From assembly GCA_947650365.1 (NCBI GenBank), contig OX393557.1, positions 47,241,479 to 47,305,478 of the forward strand: a stretch of 64,000 nucleotides of DNA, given 5' to 3'. Below are positions 35,392-59,973 of this stretch, piece by piece. Below the pieces are notes generated by a model that made no database searches, was not told the DNA's origin, and saw nothing but the letters and a program-made list of their open reading frames with translations. This DNA is from Chamaelirium japonicum. Its lineage: Eukaryota; Streptophyta; Magnoliopsida; Liliales; Melanthiaceae. A program made the translations under genes and the position numbers. Each line of letters starts with the position of its first letter. Within the stretch, counting starts at the first letter, position 1.

Positions 35392-38300
35392 TCATTGTCT
35401 ACATTCACGCAGAACCCCGGTATCCTTCATATCGTGCCCTGCTATCACTTGTAATGGCCCAGAAAAATCCTCATACCAAATTTGTGATTGCCTGGAAATT
35501 CTGCCTCTCGTAGCTAGCCAGTCTACCACCGAGTTACCTTCCCGGAAAATGTGAGAAATACGAACATGTCTCCGGAGCTGAATTAAGGCGCGACAATCTT
35601 CTAAGATTGGATCAAGAGGCTCATTTGAGAGTAGAAGTTGAATTGTGGATAGCGAGTCGCCTTCGATCCATAGGGACGCCAATGGAAAACTTCTGAGACC
35701 CTCTTGCAATCCCGCCCATAATCCCCAGCCTTCGGCCACCTGCACAGAAGACAAAGACAACGAGATAGCACCCATACACAGAATATTACCTTGAGAGTTT
35801 CTAAAGACAAACCCGGCGCCCGCCCGATGGGAGTGGCAATCAAGAGCGCCATCGAAGTTTAGCTTGATTTCGGAAGGCTCAGGCGGCATCCATCTCACTA
35901 TGACGTTAATGAATTCATTGGACTCCGTTCTGATACCTGTCGCTTTCGGGTGATGGGCATAATGGAACTCTTTAAATTCCCACCAAATCTTCTTGACAGT
36001 AGCCTGAGGGGACTCATTAGCCAAGTCATATATGGAATGGTTTCTCGCCTTCCAGATATTCCAGATAACAAAGCATAAAATGGAGTTGGCGAATTGTTTA
36101 AGTCCTCTCTCAGAGGAGAAGTCATAACAAAGAAGGGATCGAAGCTCGCTCAAGGACTGTGGGGGAGGGATGGGGGCTATCAGATTGCGCAACATCATCC
36201 AGACCATTTTCGCCGGGGGGCATAAGAAAAGAATGTGCTCCGAATTTTCCATGGAGAAATCACATCGAGGGCAACGAAGAGTGACTTGCATGCCGCGACG
36301 ACTAAGCAATTGCCTTGAGGGAATTATATCATGACACACTTTCCATAGAAAGGCTTTCGGTCTAGGCGGACAATGCAATTTCCAAAGCACTGTCCACAAC
36401 CGATCTTTAGAATTAGAGATGTCTTGGACTGTTAAACAGTTATAGGCATCACGGACCGAGTATAGTGGTTTTCAATTACAGCCCCAGTAGTATAATTGCT
36501 TTGGTCGCCTGAGGAAGATGGGGATCGATAGAACCTCTGAGACCATACCCTGATGGAAAATAGAGTAGAGATGCTCAATATCCCATTGCCCGGAGGGTGA
36601 CAAAAATTCCTTAACAGCTGTAAACCTGTCCGAAGTTGTCCATGTTGAGAAAGCAAGCATCACGCAACAGGGGGACCGGCCTGAGCCAAGGGGACTTCCA
36701 GGGGTCAACATCCGCCGCAGCCCACACAGGTATCCGGGAATTCATTCGAACCACTGGAATTCCCTCAGAAAGAGCTCGCCAAGCCCAAGAGCATTTGGCT
36801 GGAAGCCTCCATTGCCAGATATCCTTGGAGGGGTTATACTTGCTACGAACAAACCGAACCCAAAGGTTATCTCCGACATTGTTCAGAATCTGAAACACCT
36901 TTTTCCCATCATAGCCTGACGGAAAGGTTGAAGTCGTCGAATACCCAGCCCACCTGTCTCTTTAGAGCGACAAACCATGTCCCAGTTGACAAGATGTAAG
37001 CCTTTAAGATCATTATTTTTAGCCCACAAGAATTTGCGAATCTCCTTTTCAATCGAGTTCATAGTGGAAATAGGGACCCAAATATTGGCCAAGAGGTACA
37101 GCGGCAAGCTTTGGAGAACAGACTTAATTAAAGCCACACGACCGGGAAACGAGAGGAGATGAGCCTTCCAAGATTGAATTTTCTTATGGATTGGAGCCGT
37201 GATAAAACCAAAATCTTTCACGAGAAGTCTTTTAGCTGAGATGTGAGCACCTAGATACTTAAAAGGCCCACAAGATTCCTGGATATCCAAAGCATCCAAG
37301 ATAGCAAGACGGTTGTTCGGTGGGGAATTTTTTCCAAACACTATGGCAGACTTCTGCAAGTTAACTTTTTGCCTAGAGAGTTTACAATAGGCGTGAACAA
37401 TACTCAAAAGGAGCTGGATGGCTTCGAGTTTAGCTTCCGAGAAAAGAAGACTATCATCGGCATAAGCTAATATCCCTAAAGCCTGGGAGTCGGGCTTAGG
37501 ACGAACCCCTTGGAGGTTTCCTAAAGCAAGTTGGGCATTGATATTACGTATAAGGACATCAGAGCCCAGAATAAACAGATATGGGGCAAGGGGGTCGCCT
37601 TGACGAAGCCCGTGCGAGGATCCAAACCAGGGAGTAAGAGAACCGTTGAGGAGGATAGCAAAAGAGGGAGAAGAGATACATCCCAAAATCCAACTGGTCC
37701 ATAGCGGATGAAAACCCATCTGGGCTAAGACAGCTCCAATGAAATCCCAAGACATACGATCATAAGCATTTGCCATGTCCAACTTAAGGGCCATTATATG
37801 CTTGTTGCAATGCTCAGTATCCATAGAGTGCAAGGCCTCTTGAGCAAGCAATATGTTATCAGAAATATTCCTCCCTTGAACGAAAGCACTCTGCTCTGGG
37901 GTAACCAGCTTGGGAAGGATTGGTTTTAAACGAGAGATGAGAATCCTAGCCACTGTCTTGTAAAGTAGAGTGCAAAGGCTAATCGATCGAAAATGATTCG
38001 GGAGATAAGGATTGTTGACCTTAGGAATGAGGGTAATGAAAGTCGATTTCCAATTAGAAGGCATACGACTCGTATTAAAAAATGACTCGATGGCATTACA
38101 GAAATCATCCCCCACTGCAGCCCAGTTATAGGTGAAGAACTCTACTGAGAATCCGTCAGGCCCCGGAGCTTTGTTTCTGGGCAGAGAGAAAACAGCTCGT
38201 TTGATATCATCCTTGGAAACCATACGGGTAAGAGCTAAGTTATCCTCTGGAGAGACTAGAGATGGAACGGCCAAAAGCAACGAACTGTCTCCGTAAGAAG

Positions 38301-39582
38301 GAGGGGAATTCCAGACAGCTTTGAAATGACGAGTGAGAATGGCTTCCATATTAACTCGATCTGAGAAGGTGGCCCCGAACTTATCCACAAGGGAGTAAAT
38401 GTGATTCCTTTTTCGTCGAATTTGGGTTGTCTTATGGAAGAACTTGGTATTTTGATCCCCACTTTAGAGCCAAGAGATACGAGATTTTTGGCGCCACTTA
38501 ATTTCTTGAAGATGAAGAAGTTTAATAAAATGCTGATGAGAACTTTGGAGATCAAGGAATTCGGGCTCCGAAAGGGGACGACGAGATTCGATCTGTTGCA
38601 GGAGGAGAATGTCAGATCTCATCTTGTCAATAGACTTATCAATATCACCTACACAATGCTGATTCCAGCAAAGGAGAGAGGATTTCAAATCGCAGAGTTT
38701 TTTATCCAGAGCTTTACAAGGTAAAATTTGGTTCTGGGAAGGGTGCCAGGCAGAAGAGAGGAATTGTTGCCACCCCAGGTGATCCAGCCAGAAGTTCTCA
38801 AAACGGAAAGGACGCCTCCCTGAGGCGATCCTAGGATGAAGATTAAGAACGATGAGATAATGGTCCGACACAGCACGGTCAAGATGGGTGATGTGCGCTT
38901 CAGGAAAGAGATCAGACCAGAGATGGTTGCAGAAGGAACGATCAAGTCTTTCCAAGACCCGAGTTCTGGGAGCCTGATTGTTTCACCAGGTAAAATTTGG
39001 ACCCGAGAACTCCAGATCAATAAAGCCGTTGGAGGAAATTACCTCCCGAAACTTTTCAACTTCTTGGTCGATATGAAACCCAGAGCCTCCACGCTTATCA
39101 TCAGCGTCCAAAATCACATTAAAATCGCCTCCTATCACAAGAGGGATGTTCAAGGCATTAAGTTTGGAAATCGAATGCCAAAGGGAGCGTCGAGCACGGA
39201 AGTTATTGCTCGCATAAATACCCGCCAGTAGCCAGACACCTTGAGGGTTAGAGATCACGCCGGTAACTAGCTGTCTATCATGCGAAAAAAAGGAAACCCG
39301 AAAATTGGAATCTCGCCACAAAGCAAGAATTCCTCCTGAACGACCAACAACATCAACACAGAAACCATGCCAGTCCAAACCGATGCGGTGTAAGACCCAA
39401 TCCATAGAGGAGGCAGTAATGTGAGTTTCAAGCAGAATAATCATATCCAGATCATATCTGTTGATCAAAAACTTGCACTGCGAGATCGAAGATTTCCTCT
39501 TGATCCCGCGACAGTTCCAAAAAACAATCGACATAAAACAAGAAGAGCAAGAGGCGGTCCCCGTCAGGGTTGCGACCCACAA
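35392..39582 (-). pseudogene. LINE ORF2: endonuclease, reverse transcriptase, RNase H
   Basis: One frame carries nearly the whole protein. Endonuclease 38983-39582: VFWNCRGI, LLETH, GDFN. Linker 38464-38955: ERLDRSFCN, SDHYLI. Reverse transcriptase 36883-38388: APGPDGF, LRQGDPL and catalytic YADD at residues 309-312 of that segment. Zinc-binding region and RNase H 35392-36399: NFDGAL, EGDS, D/N-rich end, TAG at 35392. It is broken by in-frame stops at 38983, 38464 and 36472 and by two compensating frameshifts between about 36650 and 36893. The enzyme nicks target DNA and copies its own RNA there. It overlaps ORF1 by about 19 nt. Not functional as it stands, but relatively little decayed. Confidence 0.9.
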
Positions 39583-40919
39583 CCTTGATGCGACTCGGAT
39601 GGGGGAATAGCTTGCATAACCCCGAGTTCATCCGTCTCCTTCCGCCTCTTCAGGTGACCCTCACGAGCAGCTACTTCTAATGCATCTGCGGGTACCTCAT
39701 CGGGGTCAGGGGGATCCGAGTGCTCATCTCCGCGTTTCGTGCTCAAGGTAGCCGATTCCTTAAGTATAGTGTCAACCGCCGCACAAGTGAGATCGTGAGA
39801 AATATTGACATCGCCTGTGGGCCGGATAAATCTCTCGGGTCCTTCCGCTGTAGTTTTTTTCCGTCGGCCCCCCGAGGGGATTCCCTGACTGGAGAAGACT
39901 GGCAAGGGCCCCGTCTCCACACAGCTCGTACCAATAGAGCCGTCAACTAAAGGGGAAAGGGGGGAAGAGGGATGAGAGAAGAGATCAGAGATCGGGGTGT
40001 GAGGGAAGTTCGAGTAAAACTCAGAGGTCGACAGAACCGAGAAAGGATTGGACGTGGGAGGCACCTGTGGATCATTTATCTTACTGATGGTCGAACTAGA
40101 GCCTCCAGTGCCTCGAGACCTGTGTGTGTCTGGTTTCTCGATAACCTGTCTTTTATCCTGCAAACGGGAAGAAAGGACTGGAATCGTAGGGCTACTACCG
40201 ATGATATTACCCCACGAGTTAGAAGAATCCCGGGAGAGGTTACTGAGGCTCGAGCGCTTACTGGCATCAGTTGGTCGCGGTATCCTAGTCTGCATTTTAG
40301 GATCAGTAGAGGGCGTAGACATCCGATTACCGGAACTGAACCGGTGCCCGCCCGGTTGCTCCGGTTGAGGAAGTTTCCCCTTCCTTTTGTGGTTTCGGAC
40401 CTCCGTCCATGCCGCTGGAGAAGCGGGGGTGGCGGCAGCCGACGGAGGTCTAACAGGCTGAACTGGAACAGGAGAAGATTTCGGACCCCTAGAAGGACCT
40501 GGAGTGCTCGGAACTGTCATCTGTGGGTGGTCCAAGGGACAGCTCCCAGCGGGGTGCCCTATCCTGCTGCAAGAGCGACAGAAAGGGGGAATACCCTCAT
40601 ACTCAAAAGGCTGCCATTGAGAGGCGCCCGGCCGATCTAACCACACACCAGTTTTGAGGGCTTCTAGTAACGAAATTTCTACTCTAATGCGAGCAAATTT
40701 TCCGCGGACCATTCTAGAGGTGAAGGAGTCTAAACCCACGGGAACCCCGGCCTCTGAGGCAATGTAAAGGATCAATGGTCTTTTCCAATATTCGGATGGT
40801 AGATCCGGTAATCGCAGCCAAACCGTGGCTTTGGAGATCACATCGGTAGCTGCACGAAAACCCGGCCGCCAGCTCTCCAAAGCCAAGGTTTGCCTAGCTA
40901 CCATCCAAGGGCCTCCCAT
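39564..40919 (-). pseudogene. LINE ORF1 (DUF4283 and CCHC), N-terminally truncated
   Basis: 451 codons from an internal Met. The start GPWMVARQTLALESWRP is the middle of the DUF4283 domain, so the first part of the protein is missing. A CCHC knuckle CRSCSRIGHPAGSC follows, then a long Ser/Pro-rich tail. ORF1 proteins of plant L1 elements bind element RNA. The frame is open, but the protein is incomplete because the element is 5'-truncated. Confidence 0.85.
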
Positions 40920-42319
40920 TCTATAGTTTGTCCGATCGTTGGTGAGTTTTTTGCACTGTTTCCTATTTTGTTCGCTGGATAATCTCTAGTAAAGGTTCGT
41001 CCTGAAAACCCTCTCTCTCCTAAGTTTGTCCTATAGTTTTCAAACCACCACTGGGGGTGGGGGTGATCATTCTCAATGCATTTTCCCTTGATTGTGGTGG
41101 TTGTATTATTTGTGTTTGAAACCCTCAATTTGTTTAGGGGAAAATGAGTGATAATATGCCGCAGTGGGGGTTGATGCTTCACTGGTTTCTATGATTTGTT
41201 CATAAACCCCCCCCAAGAAAATTTTATTTTATTTTTTGTTTGAGGGGGGAGGGGGTGATGATCTGTCACAATGGGGGTTGATGCTTTAGTGGAACATGTT
41301 ACTTCAATGGATAATTGATGCTTCAATACCCTTCTCCCACCATTTTGGTGTGAGTAGGTAATGATGTGCCTCAATTTTTTTGCATATTAATTATTTATTT
41401 TGTACTTCATATTCATTGATTTTTTGTTCCTTCCATTTTCTCAGTTTTGTTCTTTGATTGCTGTCTGTACAAGGTGTGAAGACTCTTTCATGATGCATAC
41501 AGCACTTGTGACAAGATACATTTAGGAACACCACCTTATATATATGCTCTGATTTTTTTTCCCTCTACTTCACAAAGGTGTTCTTGATTGGTATTTGTAA
41601 AGATATTGGGGATTTTTCATATACATTTTTTGAATAAAGATTTCAATATTTGAATTGAACCATCAAAATCCACAAAAGAATTCAGAGGTGTTAAGTCAAT
41701 AGGGTTTTGGTATACAAGTCCTCAAAAAAAACCCATGTGATCTCCTGAAAAAGGGATTTGTAAAATTGTTGACTACTCAAAAAAGTCTTCAGACTTCTCA
41801 AAAAAGTTCATACTGATCAAATAAAGTCTGCAAACTGCTAAAGTCCCAATTGGTTAACACCCTATAAGAGATGCACTTTAAATCATTAGTTGTGTTTAGG
41901 ACTTATGAGTGAAATTTTAGAGAAAGTTCTCAAATAGAGAACTTTACAGTTCTCCTAAATACAAACTTACTTATTTTCAAGTTTCGTCATAATAGGTGGA
42001 ATTTCAAAATGCACAACTATCTCCGACAACCGGCAGCCACCTCCGACCACCGACCACTGACGACGATCAATTCCTTCCGGCGACCTCTGCGCGGCCAAAT
42101 CCAAAGACCTCCGGCTATTTTCGGTGGCCATTTTCAACGGCCGACAAGCAACTTCGGTGACCTATGGTGGCCAAATCCGGCGACCATTTCCACCAGTTGA
42201 TGGATCAACGTCGATGATCGATGATCACGTGCTGATCACCCTCATTCGATGTTCATGGACTTGTAAACCTTATAGTGGAATGGGGTTTGGAAATTTGAAA
42301 CCCTTGAAGACTTTGAGTT
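40920..42319. other. Noncoding, no gene recognised
   Basis: T-rich DNA with GGGGGTTGATGCTT repeated near 41167 and 41273, and a short CCGGCGACC-rich part at 42020-42190. No recognised gene. Confidence 0.45.
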
Positions 42320-42761
42320 TGTTAGATATCCTCACAACCTAAAACCCGGATTGTATAGGGAGGTCCACAGAGGGTATATTAAACGGGTGATGGGTGCCTC
42401 CCTCACCGATGTGGGACTATTCGCCAACACTCCCTCTCACACGGAGCAAGCGTGACAAGGATCCTCCCACACAGAGCACGCGTGGCAAGGCACGATCGGT
42501 GGGGAGCACCCGGAGCAGGAGCAGAAGCAGGAGACGGGCCAGCTCTGATACCATATTAGATATCCTCACACCCTAAAACCTGGGTTGTAAGGGGAGGTCC
42601 ATAGAGGGTATATTAAACGGGTGATGGGTGCCTCCCTCACCGATGTGGGACTATTTGTCAACAGTCCCACATCGGTGAGGGAGGCACCCATCACCCGTTT
42701 AATATACCCACTGTGGACCTCTCCTTACAACCTGGGTTTTAGGGTGTGAGGATATCTAACA
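42320..42761 (-). mobile_element. TRIM composite with a third, inverted LTR
   Basis: LTR A is 42320-42429 and LTR B 42554-42663, 110 bp each and in the same (minus) orientation. Between them lie a purine tract (GAGAGGGAG, minus) next to A and a perfect primer site TGGTATCAGAGC (42542-42553, minus) next to B: a complete 344-bp TRIM. Directly after LTR B, a third LTR (C, 42663-42761) lies in the opposite orientation, lacking about its first 12 bases. GAGTT occurs at 42315-42319 and 42762-42766, i.e. around the whole composite rather than around the TRIM alone. No coding. Confidence 0.85.
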
Positions 42762-43097
42762 GAGTTCATAAACATAAAGTTTAGTGGAACACAAAATCCG
42801 TGAATTTTAAATTTTCTTAGAGTTCATGGGAGTCGTCACTTGAGAGTACTTCCCAAAAGTTGTCATATTACTAAACCTCTAGGGATGAGCATCAAATGGG
42901 TGGGATTTAAATTTTGAAAAATGCTATTCAGTCCGAATGTTTTTCTGATTCCGCTCAGTATGATTGATGTGGCAGCATGCAACTGATGGTGTTAAAGATT
43001 TAAATGTCGCTAGTGAAATTCAGCCACCAGTTGTATATTGCTATATCAGTCGTATTAAGTGGAATCAGGAAAACCTTAGGATTGAATAGCATCTCTT
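42762..43097. other. Noncoding spacer with target sites
   Basis: Begins with the right copy of GAGTT (TRIM composite) and ends with GCATCTCTT (43089-43097), the left target duplication of the LINE fragment that follows. Confidence 0.6.
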
Positions 43098-44523
43098 GTC
43101 TCTCCTCCGGTGGGCAACTGACCCTGATCAATTCGGTGCTCTCCACCATTCCGGCTTATTACTTGTCTTTCTTCTTTCTTCCGGAATGGGTGGTCAAGCG
43201 AATTGATAATATCAGAAGAAGATTCTTATGGCTGGGGAATAAGGATAACTCTAGTTCGTTCCCTCTCATGAAGTGGGGTAGGGTGTGCAAGTCGAAATAC
43301 CAAGGTGGTCTGGGGGTGTTGAATCTGCGGGACTTCAATATTGTGATGCTAGGGAAGTGGTGGTGGCGACTTCAGACGTCCAGAGGTGACCAGTGGACGA
43401 ATGTCATCAAGGTCAGATATTTCAAGAGGTTCTCCATTCTAAAGCGCGCGGCAGGCAAGAGGTTCTCCCTTCTAAAGTGCGCAACAGACAGTCAGGGAGG
43501 ATATCCAGCTTGTGGAAGGGGATTAATAGGGTGGTCAGTGCATATAAATGCGGAAGCCGAATCATCGTCGGGGATGGGAGCAAGACGAAATTCTGGGAAG
43601 ACATCAGGTTGGGGGAGTGCTCGTTGCGGACTTTGCTTCCGGACGCATATCTCCATGCGAAATTCTCATCTGGATCGGTGGGAGCTGGTTATTGTAGAGG
43701 GAAAGGGGGGTATTGGTCCATCAAATTTAAAAGACCACTCACCTGGGAGGTGCAGAATCAAGTGGAGGAAATGGGAGTGATTCTCAGCAACATTAAGCTT
43801 TCCGATCAGCCAGATAAAGTGGAATGGCACTGGCATAATTCTGGTAAATTCTCGGTTGGCTCGTTCTATAAGTTTCTTAACTTTGGGGGAACCAGATACC
43901 CAGTGGTGAAGCAACTTTGGAAGTGCAAGGCCCCCCTCAAAGTGAAAATCTTTTCCTGGTTGGCCATCAACAACAAAATTCTAACGAATGACAATCTTCT
44001 TAAGAGGAAGCTCCCGATGACCAACGCAGACTATCCAATGTGCGGGGATTCTCCGGAGAGTACTTTCCTACTCCTTTGCGTCGCATATCTGGGGGTTCAT
44101 TCAGGGTAGGTTGGGCTTATCTGCTAAGCCAACCTCAATGCACTCTCTCTGGTCGTCTTGTGGAAGAAGGAAATTAAGAAAGAAAGTAGACAAGCCTGGG
44201 ACTTGCTAGCGACGACGGTAGCTTGGTTGATCTGGCTAGAGAGGAACAGAAGGATCTTCACTGGCAAGGCGGATACCTGGGAGATAGTGCTGCGCAAGAT
44301 CGAAAATCTGGTGGTTCATTGGTATTCGCTGGTCCAGGAGAGGGATAGACCTGCTTGTTTTTCTTTTTTTTTTTCGCTTCTTATTTACCTTTTTCGACTG
44401 ACCGATCGATTGATTGATCGATCGATCGCTCTTCTTGTATCGCATTCCTTTTCTAATTAGACGGGTTGGGGTCTTTGTCTACCCCCCCTCTCTTTCTGAG
44501 GGATTCTCAAAAAAAAAAAAAAA
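43098..44523 (+). mobile_element. 5'-truncated LINE with target duplication and poly(A)
   Basis: The body begins in the RT thumb region (SSGGQLTLINSVLSTIP), continues through FLWLGN and GGLGVLNLRDFN, the zinc-binding region (43400-44090) and a C-terminal segment (WLIWLERNRRIF), then a 3'UTR with GATCGATCGATC and A15 at 44509-44523. GCATCTCTT at 43089-43097 recurs at 44525-44533, a 9-bp target duplication. The frame shifts at least twice, and a 33-nt block is tandemly duplicated at about 43424-43489. No RNase H domain is apparent, unlike the LINE at 35-41 kb, so it is a different subfamily. Confidence 0.85.
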
Positions 44524-44869
44524 GGCATCTCTTAAATTTTAGAGCTTTAGGCATTTCGCCATTGACGTAGGGCTTTTTTTGGAGCCTAGGAGTGAGGTCA
44601 CTACTAATTAGAGTCCATTATTTTTAAATGGGTTGTAAATTTTTTTTTTTTTTAAATTCTGCTGACAATTTGTTGGTTTTTTAATAATCATCTTTTTTTT
44701 ATCGGTTTTCTTGTACATACACCCCCAGTTTTGTCAAAATTTGCATTAAACCTCAACTTTTCTAAAAATACCACTTTACCCCCTAGTAATATGTTAAAGT
44801 TGGGGGTGTAACTCAAATTTCGACATAAAAATGGGATGTAATTCAATAAAAAAAATGGGCAAATTTGGT

Positions 44870-45310
44870 CTAGGTCCTTAACTATTTTGCAATATTAGTT
44901 GCAGGACACATTAATTTGCTATATTAGTTAAGGTCCCTGCCCTCTTGTCCCCCACTCTCCCGAGCAGCTCCGGGGGCGACGGCCTCGCGCTCGACCCCCG
45001 ACGACGTCACGCTCGACCCCGACAACCCCATCGATCCATGGAGCAGCTCTGGTGGTGGCTACAGCAGAGGAGACGGGGGCAGCGACTAGAAGCTCCGGCG
45101 TTGACGAAGACGACAGCGGCGCGCAGTAGAGGAGGCGATGACGAGGTGGTTCAGTTGAGCTCCCTAGGTCTAGAGTTCATCCCATGGCCTATAGATTAGG
45201 TGGGGGGGGGTTCGATTAGGTCTAGCAACGACGGGGGGGGGGGCAGACGCGAGGGACTTGAGCTATGTTTTAAAATTAATTTGTCCTGCAGGTAGAAGTC
45301 ATCTCTCAAG
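44870..45310. repeat. GC-core element related to 14049-14561
   Basis: GTTAAGGTCCCTGCCCTCTTGTC at the left is followed by a GC-rich core, the shared block AGGTCTAGAGTTCATCCCAT (45166-45185), G runs, and TTGTCCTGCAGG at the right. Ends are degraded. Non-coding. Confidence 0.45.
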
Positions 45311-45379
45311 AAGGACTTATGTCAAAGTTTTCCAAAAAAAATTAACATTTAAGTTTTAATGGGTTGCTCACGGTCAGGT

Positions 45380-45791
45380 GAGAGATCATATCTACACCGA
45401 CGCCGGTCGGTGGGCCCATGCACATCATAACCGGACGATGGCAAGCGACCCCAAAATGAACCGTACTCCAACGGACTGCATGCATGCGACTGTGATAAGC
45501 GCTGGGCCCACCGACCGGGGCCAACCGACCGGAGAAGGTCCGAACTCGTCGGCTGATGGATTGGTATATAAAGTCAAATTTTAGGAAAAGTGTGGGTTTG
45601 ACTAAAATTTTAACATAAAAGTGGGGGTGTGAGTAAAAAAAACCATTTTTATGGCTACGAATAGACCACAAGGTCCACAACATCGTAGTCTGATCTCAGC
45701 TGCTTACATATCCATCCACCGCACCAGCTTACTGTTCCTTCCACTCCTCCGGTTATCTGAACCCGACTGCCGGCCAGCGGCGGAGGCACTC
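45380..45791 (+). promoter_or_regulatory. CCD1: Putative CCD1 promoter and 5' leader
   Basis: A GC-rich stretch (45380-45560) with CCGGTCGGTGGGCCC and its near inverse GGGCCCACCGACCGG precedes TATATAAAG at 45565-45573. A start about 30 nt downstream (near 45600) would give a leader of about 190 nt. An ATG at 45651 lies in this leader and is in frame with CCD1. Promoter position is inference. Confidence 0.45.
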
Positions 45792-58328
<12,537 letters not shown>

Positions 58329-58690
58329 TCCGCGGTGGTGCCAGGCCAGTTGGAGCGCAGTATTGAGTGCTGCAGGCAACATATGGGCTGTGGACCATTG
58401 CCTTTGAGATCGACTTTCCGGTAGCTACTCGATACGGCGGTATCTTCTATCGTATACTGTACAGTATAACATAATCTTCACTAGCAGAAGAGCAAATATG
58501 TATACATTGTTCAAGGTACTTGCTGCTATCATAAACAGCATACTGAAACGCGAGCCTTTGAACTGTGTGGCGCCATCTCCGTTTGATCGATTAATCGGAT
58601 ATTCAAGATTGGTATACTAGCTATGTTCCGAGATTTTTTCAACAGTTCCATTAACTTATAAGATCATTGAAAGGGGATTACTCACCTCCA
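58329..58690 (+). other. CCD1: CCD1 3'UTR region
   Basis: Noncoding DNA after the TAG at 58326-58328. No unambiguous polyadenylation signal; likely ends within 300 bp. Confidence 0.4.
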
Positions 58691-58704
58691 GTTTGCAGAC
58701 GCAG

Positions 58705-59140
58705 GCCTATTAATGGAGTGGATCTTGATCCGAATCCGATCCGAATAACCCGGATCTGGTAGTAATTTTTTGATCCGATATCCGATTAAAAATGATCCGA
58801 TCCGATTCGAAACATAGTAGGATCAGGTCCTGGTTTACCCTAATCCTATTCGATTAAGATTTGATCCGACACTATCTAACATAATCATTGAACAATAACC
58901 TTTGGATCTAGGTATTATGATTATCAAGGGTTTAGATTTAAAACTTAATCTCTATTATATAAACTTTGACAAGTGCCCTCTTTATCTAACCTATCTATTA
59001 TATTCTTTGCATTGAAAAGAAAAATAAATAGAACCTATTTTGAATTCATAATTTGAGGATGGTTTAATAATTTTTTTTAAAAAAAATAGATATTCGGATT
59101 CGGACCTCGGATTATTCGACGGATTCGGATATAGTGATGA
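58705..59140. repeat. Foldback element of GATCCG repeats
   Basis: The left part is rich in GATCCGAATCC and TCCGATCCG; the right part has the inverse (GGATTCGGATAT, ATTCGGATTCGG) around 59090-59130. Overall an imperfect palindrome just past the CCD1 3' end. No target duplication resolved. Confidence 0.5.
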
Positions 59141-59973
59141 AGTTTAGTTGAAGCTCATGTCTCCGTGCTGTAAGACGTAACCTTGATCGAATCCACTATC
59201 TCCAAAACATAGAGTGACCTCAATTGGCCAAGTGTCATTGTACAAGCAATCAGAGAAAAAAAAAAATGGTAGAAAATAAGATCAGTCCTTAGCTATAGCT
59301 CTGTAACTCATAAAAATTGAAGAAAGATTTCTGAAATAGAAATTGGGATATCGAATATGAATCCGATCTAGAATATGCGTTTGCCCTCCTATTTATAGAG
59401 GTTTCAGAATATCCCGGACTTTAGGGATTTTTTGGTGGGTTAATTATCAGGCCCCGGACCTCCTTTGACTTTGTGGGCCCCTAGGTAGAGCTGGCAGGTC
59501 ACACCGTCATCTTCGTGGACCCAGACAGAATCGACGGATCCCACTGTCGTCTTTGTGGGTCCCAGACAGGACTAGCGGGTCCTACCATCTTCTCGTGGGC
59601 CTTAGAGAGGGCTAACGGGTCCTATTGTAGAGTTGGACTTGCGAGTGCCTTTGGTTAAATTTTGCACCCATAAAGAACTACATCTAATCAAACAGTAGAG
59701 GTTCACAAATTTTAACTGCACACATTGTAACTACACCGTTCAGAGGACGCACCACCCGGTCAACAGATCGTTGCGCACCATAATGCATCATGAAATGCCT
59801 GTTCGTTTGCATCATGGCGTAGGATCGTCTTTTAATCTATTCCATCCAACGGTCCAAATTTATTCAGAGTCGAGAGAACGAAGTTCCATCCCATCTTTGT
59901 TCATCAAATGCATCCGCCCCAGTGACTCCCGATGCCGTGAGAGATCAATCTCAATTCCGCCACCGCCGCCACC
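59141..59973 (+). other. Intergenic, includes glucosidase II promoter/leader
   Basis: Contains degenerate copies of a GGGTCCNAC-type motif (59520-59625) and no clear TATA box. The ATG at 59974 is in a strong context (CCGCCACCATGCC). Confidence 0.4.

Larger units (their letters stand above)
35328..40919 (-). mobile_element. L1-type LINE, 5'-truncated, minus strand
   Basis: About 5.6 kb with an A10 tail (T run at 35328-35337 on the plus strand). Contains ORF1 and an ORF2 with endonuclease, reverse transcriptase, zinc-binding domain and RNase H, the usual order of plant L1 elements carrying RNase H. The 5' side stops inside ORF1, typical of incomplete reverse transcription. Target duplications were not found by eye. 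Confidence 0.9.

Noticed and set aside
39972-40640. 222-codon plus-strand frame opposite LINE ORF1
   Set aside because: Antisense shadow of the Ser/Pro/Arg-rich ORF1 tail; no independent evidence.
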